Assembly: GCF_000717245.1 (NCBI RefSeq)
Contig: NZ_JNYQ01000012.1
Coordinates: forward strand, 186,001 to 250,000
Source: Kitasatospora papulosa
GTDB lineage: Bacteria; Actinomycetota; Actinomycetes; Streptomycetales; Streptomycetaceae
Length of the DNA stretch: 64,000 bases
Reading direction: 5' to 3'
The notes beneath the pieces are model-generated. The model did not search any database and was not told the origin of the DNA. It was given only the letters and a program-made list of their open reading frames with translations. Below are positions 26,016 to 35,065 of the stretch, piece after piece; within the stretch, counting starts at the first letter, position 1; each line of letters begins with the position of its first letter. A program made the translations under genes and the position numbers.

Positions 26016-27875
26016 TCAGTCGAACTCCTCCACGTACTCCTCCGGCGGGCCCAGCTCCGCGCGGTCACGGAGATCCAGGGTCTTGCCCAGTCGTTCCAGT
26101 TCGAGGACGGTCACGGTGTTGGAGCCCGCGCGCAGCAGCGGTGCCGGACAGTAGAGGGTGACCTGGGGACCGATGCCCCAGTGGCGGCCGAGCAGGAAGC
26201 CGTTGACCCAGACGAGGCCGTGGCCGGAGCCCGGCAGCGCGAGGAACGTGTCCGCAGGTGTGCCGACGTGGAGTTCGGCGACTGCGAACCCGGTGGACTC
26301 CGTGGCGGGAGCCGTCTCCGCCGAGGAGGCCGCGAAGCCCGCGGCGATGGTCTCGGACAGTTCGGCCGAGGACCACTCCTGCAACGCGAGGGGGGCGCTC
26401 TGCCAGCCCTGCACCATGCGACGGTCGACCAGGACCGGACCGAGCAGGCCCTTGTGCCGGCCCACCCCGGGGCCGTAGTTGATCCGGCCCAGGTTCTCGA
26501 CCAGGACCTCGAGACGTACGAGCCGGCCGGTGCCGGTCACCGGCAGCTCCGGTGACCGGGCGTCCACGACGCCGAGGAGGATGCCGTCCGCGAAGACCCG
26601 GGCCCGGTCGCGCACGTCCGTGAACAGCAGCCGGTGCTCGCCCGCCGGGATACGCGGGTGGGCGGTGTGCAGGACCATGCCGGCGTCCAGCCCGAGCTGT
26701 TCGAACGAGGCGGGGCGCGGGGCGGTCGTGGCCCCCGTGGACGCTGCGCGCAGGGCGGCCAGCAGACCGGCCCGGTGGACCAGCGGGACGTGCGCGGGCG
26801 GGAGCGTGGGCATCCGTGCGAGGGAGCGGACGGGTTCCCGCACGCCGAGTGCTTCGCGCATCGCGAAGAACTTGGGGGTGAGACGGCCGTCCTCGGCGAT
26901 GGGCGCATCGGAGTCGTAGCTCGTGACGACGGGTTCGAGACGGCCGTCGGACTCGTTGGCGCCCGCCCACAGACCGAAGTTGGTGCCGCCGTGTGCCATG
27001 TAGATGCTGACGCTGCCGTGGTCGGCGATGATGCCGCGCAGGGTGTGGACCGCGCTCTCCACCCCTCGGACGTGGTGCCGCTCGCCCCAGTGGTCGAACC
27101 AGCCGTTCCAGAACTCCGCCACCAGGAAAGGCTCCTCGGGCCGGCGGCTCACGAGGAGCCGCCGGGCCGCTTCCGGCTTGGAGCCCAGGGTGGCGGCGGT
27201 GAGCGTGCCGGGCAGGGTGCCGCCGTCCAGCATGAGTTCGGTGGGGCCGTCCGCGGTGAACAGCAGCTCGCCGATGCCGCGCTCGACCAGGGCGTCCCGG
27301 CACCAGCGGACGTAGGCGTGGTCGTCGCCGTAGCTGCCGAACTCGTTCTCCACCTGGACTGCGACGACCGGACCGCCCCGGGACGCCTGCAGTGTGGCCA
27401 GGCGCGGGATCAGGTGGTCGAACCAGCGGGCGACAGCCGTGGTGAACGCGGGATCCGAGCTTCGGATGGCGAGGTCCTTGGCGGTCAGCCAGCTGGGCAG
27501 GCCTCCGTTGGACCACTCCGCGCAGATGTACGGACCGGGCCGGACGACCACGTCGAGGCCCTCCTCGCCCACCGTGCGGATGAACCGCTCCAGGTCCCGC
27601 CAGCCGTCGAACCGTGGCGACCGGTCCTCGTGGAGCTGGTGGAAGTTCCAGGGGACGTAGGTGTCGACCGTGTTGAGTCCGAGGTCGGCGATCCGGCGTA
27701 TCCGGTCCTGCCACAGTTCGGGATGAACACGGAAGTAGTGCAGTGATCCGGACAGGATGCGGTGGGGAACGCCGCCTCGGTACAGGCGGCCGTCGCGCCA
27801 GGAGAGCGCGGCGCCGCAGGCCGTGGCGGTCGTGCTCGGCGGCTCGGAGGGTTGCGTCGTGGACGAATCGGTCAC
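26016..27875 (-). CDS. GH35 beta-galactosidase
   Basis: About 619 residues, no signal peptide. The N-terminal GH35 barrel has the landmarks GSLHYFRVHPELWQDRI, VRPGPYICAEWSNGG, acid/base E176 in VQVENEFGSYG and nucleophile E254 in VAEFWNGWFDHWG. Beta-jelly-roll domains follow, ending with GFLLGRHWGIGPQ. It removes terminal beta-galactose from imported oligosaccharides. I choose the GTG at 27875 because the upstream ATG at 27902 falls inside the operator. Divergent from a LacI regulator, its probable repressor. Confidence 0.9.
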   Translation of the reverse strand: MTDSSTTQPSEPPSTTATACGAALSWRDGRLYRGGVPHRILSGSLHYFRVHPELWQDRIRRIADLGLNTVDTYVPWNFHQLHEDRSPRFDGWRDLERFIRTVGEEGLDVVVRPGPYICAEWSNGGLPSWLTAKDLAIRSSDPAFTTAVARWFDHLIPRLATLQASRGGPVVAVQVENEFGSYGDDHAYVRWCRDALVERGIGELLFTADGPTELMLDGGTLPGTLTAATLGSKPEAARRLLVSRRPEEPFLVAEFWNGWFDHWGERHHVRGVESAVHTLRGIIADHGSVSIYMAHGGTNFGLWAGANESDGRLEPVVTSYDSDAPIAEDGRLTPKFFAMREALGVREPVRSLARMPTLPPAHVPLVHRAGLLAALRAASTGATTAPRPASFEQLGLDAGMVLHTAHPRIPAGEHRLLFTDVRDRARVFADGILLGVVDARSPELPVTGTGRLVRLEVLVENLGRINYGPGVGRHKGLLGPVLVDRRMVQGWQSAPLALQEWSSAELSETIAAGFAASSAETAPATESTGFAVAELHVGTPADTFLALPGSGHGLVWVNGFLLGRHWGIGPQVTLYCPAPLLRAGSNTVTVLELERLGKTLDLRDRAELGPPEEYVEEFD

Positions 27876-27886
27876 GGCAGGAGGGT

Positions 27887-27902
27887 ATGTTATCGATGAC
27901 AT
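27887..27902. promoter_or_regulatory. LacI-type operator between GH35 and its regulator
   Basis: ATGTTATCGATGACAT is a 16-base palindrome with one mismatched pair (consensus TGTYATCGATRACA) and a central CG, the usual form of LacI-family sites. It lies in the 76-base gap between the divergent genes and could control both. Confidence 0.7.
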
Positions 27903-27951
27903 GACGACAAGATCGGCAAGGTCCGCGGATTGCCGCGGGGGAGGGGACGCC

Positions 27952-28968
27952 ATGAACGAGGACGTCGCACGGCCGAGACAGCCGAGCATGGCCGACGTGG
28001 CCCGGGTCGCGGGGGTGTCGGCCCAGACCGTTTCGCGCGCGCTGCGTGGCTCGGCGCACGTCAACCCCGACACTGGCCGGCGCGTGCTGGCCGCCGTCGA
28101 ACAGGTCGGCTACCGGTTCAACAGCGCTGCCAGGGCCCTGTCCTCGGGGCGCAGCCTCACCGTCGGGCTCGTGCTGCTCGCCTCCGGCGGCTACTACTCG
28201 CGCTCGGCGGTGACCGCCGGGGTCGAGTCGGCCGCCGACGATGCCGGGTACGCGGTCAGCATCGCGACCATCGCCTCACTCGACGCCCGGCGGATGGAGC
28301 GTGCCCTGGCCAGGCTCGCCGACCAAGGGGTCGACGGTCTGGTGATCGCGGTGCCGCTCATCTCGGTGACCCGGAAGATGGAGGACATCACCCGCGACAT
28401 CCCGACCGTCACCCTGGACGGCTCGCGGACCGCCGGAGCCCGGGTGATCGGCATCGACCAGCGGGAGGCAGGACGGATCGCCACGCAGCACCTGCTCGAC
28501 CTGGGGCACCGGCAGATCTGGCATCTCTCCGGGCCGGACGAATGGCTGGAGGCACGTCAGCGGCGAGAAGGCTGGCAGGAGTGCCTGGCGCTCGCCGGGA
28601 TCGAGGCGCCGCCGGCCCTGGAGGGCGACTGGTCGCCAGGCTCGGGATACCGGCAGGGGCAGATCATCGCGATGATCCCCGAGGTCACCGCGGTCTTCGT
28701 GGCCTGTGACGAGATGGCGTTCGGGCTGATCCGCGCCCTGCGCGAGCGCGGCCGCGCGGTGCCCGAGGACGTGTCCGTCGTGAGCGTCGACGACATCGCG
28801 CTGGCCTCGTACTGCACGCCGCCGCTGACAGCCGTCCGGCAGGACTTTTTCGGTCACGGCGCGGCCGCGGTCCGGCTGCTGCTCCAGGACGGCGTCACCG
28901 TCGAGCCGTCCGCGGTCGAAGCGACGCTCTCCGTGCGCGCCTCCACGGCTCCGCCGCGCCCCCGGTGA
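27952..28968 (+). CDS. LacI-family transcriptional regulator
   Basis: 338 residues. The N-terminal LacI helix-turn-helix reads SMADVARVAGVSAQTVSRAL with the hinge helix at about residues 50-60, followed by a periplasmic-binding-like sensor domain (GLVLLASGGYYSRSAVTAGV to SVDDIALASYCTPPLTAV). It likely represses the divergent GH35 gene and itself via the palindrome at 27887-27902, released by a galactoside. GGGAGGGGACGCC precedes the ATG at 27952; an earlier in-frame ATG at 27901 overlaps the operator. Confidence 0.9.
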   Translation: MNEDVARPRQPSMADVARVAGVSAQTVSRALRGSAHVNPDTGRRVLAAVEQVGYRFNSAARALSSGRSLTVGLVLLASGGYYSRSAVTAGVESAADDAGYAVSIATIASLDARRMERALARLADQGVDGLVIAVPLISVTRKMEDITRDIPTVTLDGSRTAGARVIGIDQREAGRIATQHLLDLGHRQIWHLSGPDEWLEARQRREGWQECLALAGIEAPPALEGDWSPGSGYRQGQIIAMIPEVTAVFVACDEMAFGLIRALRERGRAVPEDVSVVSVDDIALASYCTPPLTAVRQDFFGHGAAAVRLLLQDGVTVEPSAVEATLSVRASTAPPRPR

Positions 28969-29077
28969 GCCTCTCCCGGTCGTTCGTCCGGCGGCCTCGG
29001 TCCGCCCCCGCGCAGTCGTGGAGTGCAGCTGACGGGTCGATGTCATCGGTGCCATCGCGGCAGTTCCGGGCGGCTTG

Positions 29078-29137
29078 GTCCCACTGTCTCGGAGCTGCTG
29101 CCCCGGGCCCGGGGCACCAGTTCCGGCACAGTGGGAC
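29078..29137. terminator. Large bidirectional hairpin
   Basis: GTCCCACTGT and ACAGTGGGAC form perfect ten-base outer arms of a 60-base structure whose core is the 18-base palindrome TGCCCCGGGCCCGGGGCA. It sits between the convergent LacI and VWA genes, the expected place for a shared terminator. Confidence 0.75.
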
Positions 29138-29146
29138 GACCGCCCT

Positions 29147-29893
29147 TCACTCCAGGATTCGGGCGGCCCGGGCGGCGTCCAGCCACTGCGGGAACTCGTG
29201 CAGGAGGTGGTCGTAGAGGCGGTTGTCGTCGGTGGTTCGCGGAGTGCGGCCGGCATGGAAGAAGCCGGCGTTGTCGACGGTCCGGCGGGCCGGCACCGCG
29301 AGGGTGTCCAGCTTGTGGAGGAACGCGAACTCGTTGTCCTCGGGGTCGCCGAAGCCGATGAACTGCCAGAACAGCGGGAGACGCGCCGCCTTGCAGAGAT
29401 AGCGCTCGGCGGCGAGTCTGCTGGTGGGGCCACCGTCGGTCTGGAAGACGACCAACGCCGGCGCCTCACTGCCCGAGGCGAGGTAGTGGTCGATGACCTC
29501 GTCCATCGCCCAGTGGTAGTTCGTACGGCCCATGTGGCCCAGGTTCGCGTGGAGCTTGTCCATCAGCCCGCGGTGCCGGCCGAGCGTCAGGTCGGTGCAC
29601 CCGTCGACGTCCGTCGAGAAGAACACGACCGGCACGACGCCGTCGTCGTCGAGGTGCGCCGACAGCGACAGCACCTGTTCGGCCAGGTGCTGCATGGTGC
29701 CGTCCCGGTAGTAGGGCCGCATGGACCCGGAGCGGTCGAGCACCAGATAGACCGCGGCCCGTACACCTTCCAGTCCGTGGGCGCGGACACTGCTCCCCGC
29801 CGCCTTGTACAGGTCCACCAGGTCGGGCGCCCGCTCCATGACCTTCGTGAGGCTGATGGCGGGCGCGCGTTCACTGCCGTTCGAGACGATCAT
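29147..29893 (-). CDS. VWA-domain protein (TerF-like)
   Basis: 248 residues. The MIDAS metal site is intact: DRSGSM near residue 50, a threonine in GRTNYHWAMDEV and an aspartate in FQTDGGPT. The opening ISLTKVMERAPDLVDLYKAA is typical of von Willebrand proteins of the tellurium-resistance/stress family. A Mg-dependent protein-protein interaction role is likely; partners are unknown. The ATG at 29893 has GGAGAG very close, a tight spacing. Confidence 0.85.
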   Translation of the reverse strand: MIVSNGSERAPAISLTKVMERAPDLVDLYKAAGSSVRAHGLEGVRAAVYLVLDRSGSMRPYYRDGTMQHLAEQVLSLSAHLDDDGVVPVVFFSTDVDGCTDLTLGRHRGLMDKLHANLGHMGRTNYHWAMDEVIDHYLASGSEAPALVVFQTDGGPTSRLAAERYLCKAARLPLFWQFIGFGDPEDNEFAFLHKLDTLAVPARRTVDNAGFFHAGRTPRTTDDNRLYDHLLHEFPQWLDAARAARILE

Positions 29894-29965
29894 CTCTCCA
29901 TGGTGGGCCAGGGCACCGGAGAAGTGGGGCGTTCCCCCGGGAGACCTGTGGAATCCGGCTGTCCC

Positions 29966-30022
29966 CGGCCACCTCGAAGGCCGACCCGCCGTGTCGGCCA
30001 CCTCGAAGGCCGACCCGCCGTG
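29966..30022. repeat. 28-bp tandem duplication
   Basis: A 28-base unit (positions 29966-29993) is repeated exactly at 29995-30022, with one T between the copies, just upstream of the VWA gene and ending three bases before the LLM oxidoreductase stop. It looks like a recent slippage duplication. Confidence 0.85.
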
Positions 30023-30024
30023 AG

Positions 30025-31056
30025 TCAGGTGCCGGACCGCCAACCCAGCGCCGGGGCCAGCTTCGTCGCGATGTCGGTGAGTATCTGCTCGTAGTCCTGG
30101 TGCTCGAACGTGAAGGGAAGCGCGAACGCCACCTCGTCCACCTCGCGGAACGCCGCGTGTGCGCGCAGTCGCTCGGCGATCACCTCCGAGGTACCGACCA
30201 GGTCAGGCGCGAACATCATGCGTCCCGGCCCCTGCGGAACTGCGGTGCGGGGCAGCCGTTCCTCGGCGTAGCGTTCGTACCTGGCACGTTGCTCGGGTGA
30301 CGCCGAGTCGGTCGGGATGACGACCAGCCCCTGGGAGACGCGGGCCGCCTCCCCGTCGGGGTGTGCCGCCCGGAAGGCACGGATGTGCGCGAGCTGGACG
30401 GCGGCGAAGTCGGCGGGCTCGTCCCCGGGGCCTTCGGCCTTGACGACGCTGCTGGTCAGCAGATTCATCCCGTGCTCGCCTGCCCACCGGGCCGACCGCA
30501 GACTTGCCCCGCCGTACCACATCCGCCGGTGCAGCCCCGGTGAGTGGGGCTGCACACGGTCGGAGAAGACCTCGAAGCCCTCCGTGCCTCCGGATGCGGT
30601 GGCGGGTTCGCCACGCACGAGGTCCAGCAGGCGCTCCACCCGGCCGTAACCGAAGTCCTCGGCCTCCGCGGTCTGCGGGTACAGGGCGTCCTTCACCCGG
30701 TCGTAGAACATCGGAGGGCCGACGCTGATCCCTGGATTGAGGCGTCCGCCGGACAGTACGTCGACCGTGGCGAAGTCCTCGGCGAGCCGGAGTGGATTCT
30801 CCCAGCCGAGCGGTGTGACCGCGGTGCCGAGTTCGATGCGCCGGGTGCGCTGCGTGGCAGCCGCCAGCACGGCGACGGGAGACGAGATGCCGTACTGCAG
30901 ATGACGGTGGCGGACCCACGCGCTGTCGAAGCCCAGCCGCTCACCCAGCTCGATCAGCCGGAGCGTGGACTCGTGGCCACGGCCCGGGTCGTCCTCGTCG
31001 TAGAGCCCGATGGTCAGGAAACCCAGCTTGCGCAGCGGTCGCGATGTGTGTGGCAC
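30025..31056 (-). CDS. LLM-class flavin-dependent oxidoreductase
   Basis: 343 residues of the luciferase-like monooxygenase TIM barrel: LGFLTIGLYDEDD at the start, LGFDSAWVRHRHLQYG, RIELGTAVTPLGWENPLRLAED and VDVLSGGRLNPGISVG. It uses reduced flavin (FMN or F420) on an unknown substrate. GGAGGGCTGA precedes the GTG start. Downstream is the VWA gene on the same strand, 131 bases away. Confidence 0.87.
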   Translation of the reverse strand: MPHTSRPLRKLGFLTIGLYDEDDPGRGHESTLRLIELGERLGFDSAWVRHRHLQYGISSPVAVLAAATQRTRRIELGTAVTPLGWENPLRLAEDFATVDVLSGGRLNPGISVGPPMFYDRVKDALYPQTAEAEDFGYGRVERLLDLVRGEPATASGGTEGFEVFSDRVQPHSPGLHRRMWYGGASLRSARWAGEHGMNLLTSSVVKAEGPGDEPADFAAVQLAHIRAFRAAHPDGEAARVSQGLVVIPTDSASPEQRARYERYAEERLPRTAVPQGPGRMMFAPDLVGTSEVIAERLRAHAAFREVDEVAFALPFTFEHQDYEQILTDIATKLAPALGWRSGT

Positions 31057-31414
31057 TCAGCCCTCCGACGTCGGGGTGTGTCAGACCTATGGGCTTGCCA
31101 ACAGGAGATCGTCCTTCGGTGTTCCCGACCGGCGGTGAGCGGGGTGGAGGCCGCGGAGCCTTCCGGCCCCCGGAGCAACCCCCGGTGCGTCACCGGGGGT
31201 TGCCCGTCCCGAATCCGGCTTCCCCGAGCGGCCGCGGCCCCGACTCGGCCCGTTCCTCCGGGTGACGTGCACGGCCGGCCGAACTTTGAACTTACAGATG
31301 ACAAAGTATGGACTTCCCCAGCAGAAGCCCCCTAGCGTGGCGGCGCAACCGTAGGCGATCGCCATCAGCAGATCAGTTCAGCCCGCCCGGAGTGCCCCCG
31401 TTTCTGGAGGATCG
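31057..31414. other. Divergent intergenic region
   Basis: 358 bases between the LLM oxidoreductase and the large PA14 protein. It contains the strong hairpin at 31176-31202 and an AT-richer patch at 31280-31315 (TTGAACTTACAGATGAC), the likely promoter zone of the PA14 gene. No gene is visible. Confidence 0.5.
31176..31202. terminator. Perfect 12-bp hairpin in a divergent region
   Basis: CAACCCCCGGTG and CACCGGGGGTTG pair perfectly around a CGT loop. Since both flanking genes point away, it cannot end either transcript in the usual way. It may insulate against antisense transcription or be an operator. Confidence 0.5.
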
Positions 31415-34400
31415 ATGCATCCACGGCTGTTCCCACGTGCTCGAAGACACCTCGCCACCCTGCTCGTCGGGGGCTTCCTCGCGGGAGGTGTCTGGGCCGG
31501 CCCCACGGCAACCGCCGCGCCCGGTGACATACCGCCCCAGGAGCCGGGCGTCACCCTGCGGGTGTTCGACACCCAGGTGCCTCTCAGCGGTCTGTGTACG
31601 CTCAAGCCCGGACAGACGCCCAACCACGACAAGCTGATGCCCACCGTCGACTGGTCCACGGTCGACGACTTCGGCGGCTACGCCGACAACTTCGTGGCCG
31701 AGGTGTCCGGTTACCTCGTCGTTCCCGCCGACGGTACGTACGACTTCCGCCTGACCAGCGACGACGGCTCACGGCTCACGATCGACGACCAGCAGGTCAT
31801 CGACCACGACGGGCTCCACGGTGCCGAGCCGAAGGACGGATCCGCCTCACTCACGGCGGGATCACATCCCTTCCGTGTCGACTACTTCGAGCGTGGCGGC
31901 GATCAGCGGCTGACGCTCGCGTGGAAACCGCCGGGCGCGGGTGACTTCGGCACCATCCCCAACGAGGCGCTGACCACCGACGCCGGGGTCGTCCGGGTCA
32001 CGGCACCGGGCCGCAAGGAGTGCGAATCGGGCGCGGACACCCCCGGTGACGGCCTCCCGCTCACCGCCGTACGTCCCGACCTCGACCTCACCGACCTCCG
32101 CCCGGAGGGTTTCGAGCCGCAGGTCACCGGAATGGACTGGCTGCCCGACGGCCGTCTGGCACTGTCCACATGGGGCGGCTCGGAAACCACCACCGGAGAG
32201 GTGTACCTCCTCGGCAATGTCACCGGCGAGACCAGCCGCGACAAGGTGACGGTGGAGAAGATCGCCGAGGGACTCCGCGAGCCGATGGGCATCAAGTACG
32301 TCGACGGCTCGCTCTACGTCTCGCAGAAGCACGAGCTGACGCAACTCGTCGACAAGGACGCGGACTTCGTCACCGATGAGTACCGCACGGTGGCCACCTG
32401 GCCGTACGGCGGAAACTTCCACGAGTTCGCCTTCGGGCTCCTCTACCGTGACGGCTACTTCTACGTGAACCTGTCCGTCGCCATCGACTACGGCGGCGCC
32501 ACCACCACTCCCCAGCCCGCGCAGGGCCGCGGCACCACGTACAAGGTCAGCAAGAAGACCGGCAGGATCAAGGCTGTCGCGGGCGGTCTGCGGACACCGA
32601 ACGGGATCGGCTGGGGCCCCGAGGGCTCCCTGTTCACCACCGACAACCAGGGCGGCTGGCTGCCCGCGTCGAAGCTCGTCCAGATCAAGCAGGACCGCTT
32701 CTTCAACCACTACACCCAGCCGTCAGGCGCCTTCGACGACCGCACCCCCACCCGGCCGGTGCTCTGGCTGCCGCAGAACGAGATCGCCAACTCCCCCAGT
32801 ACACCTCTGTATCTGGACAAGGGCCGGTTCGCCGGACAGATGCTGTTCGGCGACGTCACCTACGGGGGACTGCAGCGGGCCTACCTCGAGAAGGTGAAGG
32901 GGCAGTACCAGGGCGCCGTGTTCCGGTACACGCAGGGGCTCGAAGCCGGTGTCAACCGCATCACCATGGGTCCCGACGGCTCCATATACACGGGCGGTCT
33001 CGGCGCCGACGGCAACTGGGGCCAGGAAGGCAAGCTGAAGTTCGGCCTGCAGAAGCTCACGCCGAACGGTGGCAACACCTTCGACATCAAGGAGATGCGT
33101 GCCGTCCCCGGCGGCTTCGACCTCGAGTACACCCAACCGCTGTCGGAGGCCACCGCGGAGGAACTGGCTTCGCACTACCGGGCCGAGCAGTGGCGCTACA
33201 CCCCCACCTCCGACTACGGAGGCCCGAAGATCGGCGAGGAGCGGCTGGCGGTGCGCTCGGCGACGCTCTCCGGCGACAGCCGCACCGTGCGGCTCCGCCT
33301 CGACGGGCTCAAGCCCGACAGGGTCGTCCATGTGCGTTCGCCCCGCCCCTTCGCCTCCACTTCCGGCGAGTCGCTGTGGAGCACGGAAGCCTGGTACACC
33401 CTCAACGCCCTGCCCGGGAAGCAGCCGCCGCCGGCAACCCTGTACGAGGCGGAGGAGGCGCGCCTCACCGGCACCGCGGGTGTCCACACCGACCACCCCG
33501 GTTATTCGGGAAGCGGCTTCGTGGACCGCTACAACACGGAGAACCGGACAGGCACGACCTTCGACGTGACCGTGCCCAAGGCCGGTGACTACGACGTGAA
33601 CCTGCGTTACTCCAACGGGCCGAACCCCTTCCAGGGCACCAAGTCCCTGTCCCTCCACGTCAACGGAAAGAAGCTCCGGCAGACGCGACTGCCCTCCACC
33701 GGCACGTGGGACACCTGGTCCACGCAGACCGAGCGGGTCCGTCTGAAGGCGGGGAGCAACACGCTCTCGTACCGTTACGACACCGGTGACACCGGTCATG
33801 TCAACCTCGACCTGATCACCGTGCACCGTCACGGTGCTTCCGTCTCCCTCTTCGACGGCACCACGGCCTCCCAGGGGCAGTGGCAGCACACGGACGGGCG
33901 GCGTGTCGCATGGCCGCTCACCGCGGAGCGTTCCATGGAGGTGTGCTGCGGCGACATCCGCACCAAGGACGCCTACCAGGACTTCAGGCTGCGCATGGAG
34001 TTCCGGGTGCCACTGCTGCCGGACGACGTGACCGGTCAGGACCGCGGCAACAGCGGCGTCTATCTCCAGGACCGCTACGAGCTGCAGATCCTCGACTCGT
34101 TCGGTGACACGACTCCGGACACGAACGAGGCCGGGGCGATCTACCAGAAGAAGGCACCGGACATCAACGCGGCGACAGCGCCGGAGACCTGGCAGACCTA
34201 CGACGTCACCTTCCGTGCGGCCCGCTTCGACGACAGCGGGCGGAAGACCGCCGACGCGCGCGTCACGGTGGTGTGGAACGGCCGCACGGTCCACGACGAC
34301 ATCGCGATCGACGGACCGACCGGCGCGGGCGCGCCGGAGAGCCCGTCGGCCGGAGCGATCCGTCTCCAGGACCACGGGAACGCCGTGCGGTTCCGCAACA

Positions 34401-34423
34401 TCCGCATCGAACCGCTGAGCTGA
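31415..34423 (+). CDS. Secreted multidomain protein: PA14, beta-propeller, CBM35-like, DUF1080
   Basis: 1,002 residues with a signal peptide (about 1-35). The order is a PA14 domain (about 45-190, VPADGTYDFRLTSDDGSRL), a sugar-dehydrogenase-like beta-propeller (about 215-560, RTPNGIGWGPEGSLFTTDN), a linker domain, a CBM6/35-type module (about 670-800, YEAEEARLTGTAGVHTDH) and a C-terminal DUF1080 (3-keto-disaccharide hydrolase) jelly roll (about 805-1000, RGNSGVYLQDRYELQILDS). It probably binds and modifies plant or fungal polysaccharide outside the cell. GGAGGATCG precedes the ATG and a strong terminator follows. Confidence 0.85.
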   Translation: MHPRLFPRARRHLATLLVGGFLAGGVWAGPTATAAPGDIPPQEPGVTLRVFDTQVPLSGLCTLKPGQTPNHDKLMPTVDWSTVDDFGGYADNFVAEVSGYLVVPADGTYDFRLTSDDGSRLTIDDQQVIDHDGLHGAEPKDGSASLTAGSHPFRVDYFERGGDQRLTLAWKPPGAGDFGTIPNEALTTDAGVVRVTAPGRKECESGADTPGDGLPLTAVRPDLDLTDLRPEGFEPQVTGMDWLPDGRLALSTWGGSETTTGEVYLLGNVTGETSRDKVTVEKIAEGLREPMGIKYVDGSLYVSQKHELTQLVDKDADFVTDEYRTVATWPYGGNFHEFAFGLLYRDGYFYVNLSVAIDYGGATTTPQPAQGRGTTYKVSKKTGRIKAVAGGLRTPNGIGWGPEGSLFTTDNQGGWLPASKLVQIKQDRFFNHYTQPSGAFDDRTPTRPVLWLPQNEIANSPSTPLYLDKGRFAGQMLFGDVTYGGLQRAYLEKVKGQYQGAVFRYTQGLEAGVNRITMGPDGSIYTGGLGADGNWGQEGKLKFGLQKLTPNGGNTFDIKEMRAVPGGFDLEYTQPLSEATAEELASHYRAEQWRYTPTSDYGGPKIGEERLAVRSATLSGDSRTVRLRLDGLKPDRVVHVRSPRPFASTSGESLWSTEAWYTLNALPGKQPPPATLYEAEEARLTGTAGVHTDHPGYSGSGFVDRYNTENRTGTTFDVTVPKAGDYDVNLRYSNGPNPFQGTKSLSLHVNGKKLRQTRLPSTGTWDTWSTQTERVRLKAGSNTLSYRYDTGDTGHVNLDLITVHRHGASVSLFDGTTASQGQWQHTDGRRVAWPLTAERSMEVCCGDIRTKDAYQDFRLRMEFRVPLLPDDVTGQDRGNSGVYLQDRYELQILDSFGDTTPDTNEAGAIYQKKAPDINAATAPETWQTYDVTFRAARFDDSGRKTADARVTVVWNGRTVHDDIAIDGPTGAGAPESPSAGAIRLQDHGNAVRFRNIRIEPLS

Positions 34424-34441
34424 GCCGCGGACACCTCTCCT

Positions 34442-34478
34442 GAAGCGGAGCGCCTGCGAAGCGCAGGCGCTCCGCTTC
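34442..34478 (+). terminator. 17-bp perfect hairpin terminator
   Basis: A 17-base perfect stem starting GAAGCGGAGCGCCTGCG with a three-base AAG loop begins 18 bases after the PA14/DUF1080 stop. It is followed by CGGCGT rather than U residues. Strong intrinsic-type terminator; it also faces the convergent roadblock-like gene. Confidence 0.85.
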
Positions 34479-34552
34479 GGCGTGGGGGCGCACCGCATCA
34501 GGAGGCTCGACGGCCGCCTCCGCGCAACACCGAGGACCGGCCGCGTGACCGG

Positions 34553-34918
34553 TCAGATGTCCAGGGAGGACTCGATCCGCTTCAGGCTGTGCCGGGCCAG
34601 GGCGAGGTTGCTGCGGCCGCGGTCGAGGGCGAGATAGAGGAAGAGGCTGCCGCTGCTGCTCGCGAGGGGGCGTACGAGGTGGTACTGCCGGCCGAGGGTG
34701 ATGAGGATGTCCTCGATCGTGTCCTCCATGCCCAGCGTCGCCAGCGTCCGGATCTTGGCGCGGACGACCTCGGTGTTACCGGCCGCCGCCACCTCCAGGT
34801 CGAGGCCGGCTTCGCCACCCAGAGTCCCCAGTGACATGCCGCTCTCGTAGTCGACCAGGGCGACGCCCAGGGCCCCGTCGATCGCCATGGCTTCCTTGAG
34901 CGCTGTCTCCACGGTCAT
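34553..34918 (-). CDS. Roadblock/LC7-like protein A
   Basis: 121 residues with the small alpha/beta roadblock pattern: helix ALKEAMAIDGALG, strands GVALVDYESGMSLGTLG, helix AGNTEVVRAKIRTLA, strands YHLVRPL and SLFLYLALDRGRSNL, final helix ARHSLKRIE. In Streptomyces such proteins regulate small Ras-like GTPases in conservons. GAGGAGC precedes the ATG. It diverges from a second roadblock-like gene across a 147-base AT-rich gap. Confidence 0.75.
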   Translation of the reverse strand: MTVETALKEAMAIDGALGVALVDYESGMSLGTLGGEAGLDLEVAAAGNTEVVRAKIRTLATLGMEDTIEDILITLGRQYHLVRPLASSSGSLFLYLALDRGRSNLALARHSLKRIESSLDI

Positions 34919-35065
34919 TGTGTTGCTCCTCGGTCACGTTCGCGCCGCGTCGACGTCATGTCATACATCGGCGTCATGTCGCAAAAACATCCAGAAGCTC
35001 TGTTTCGAGCTTGATCTTTAAACTACTGTGCTTTCTGTCCGAAAGTGAAGCCTCAGGAGGGAGGG

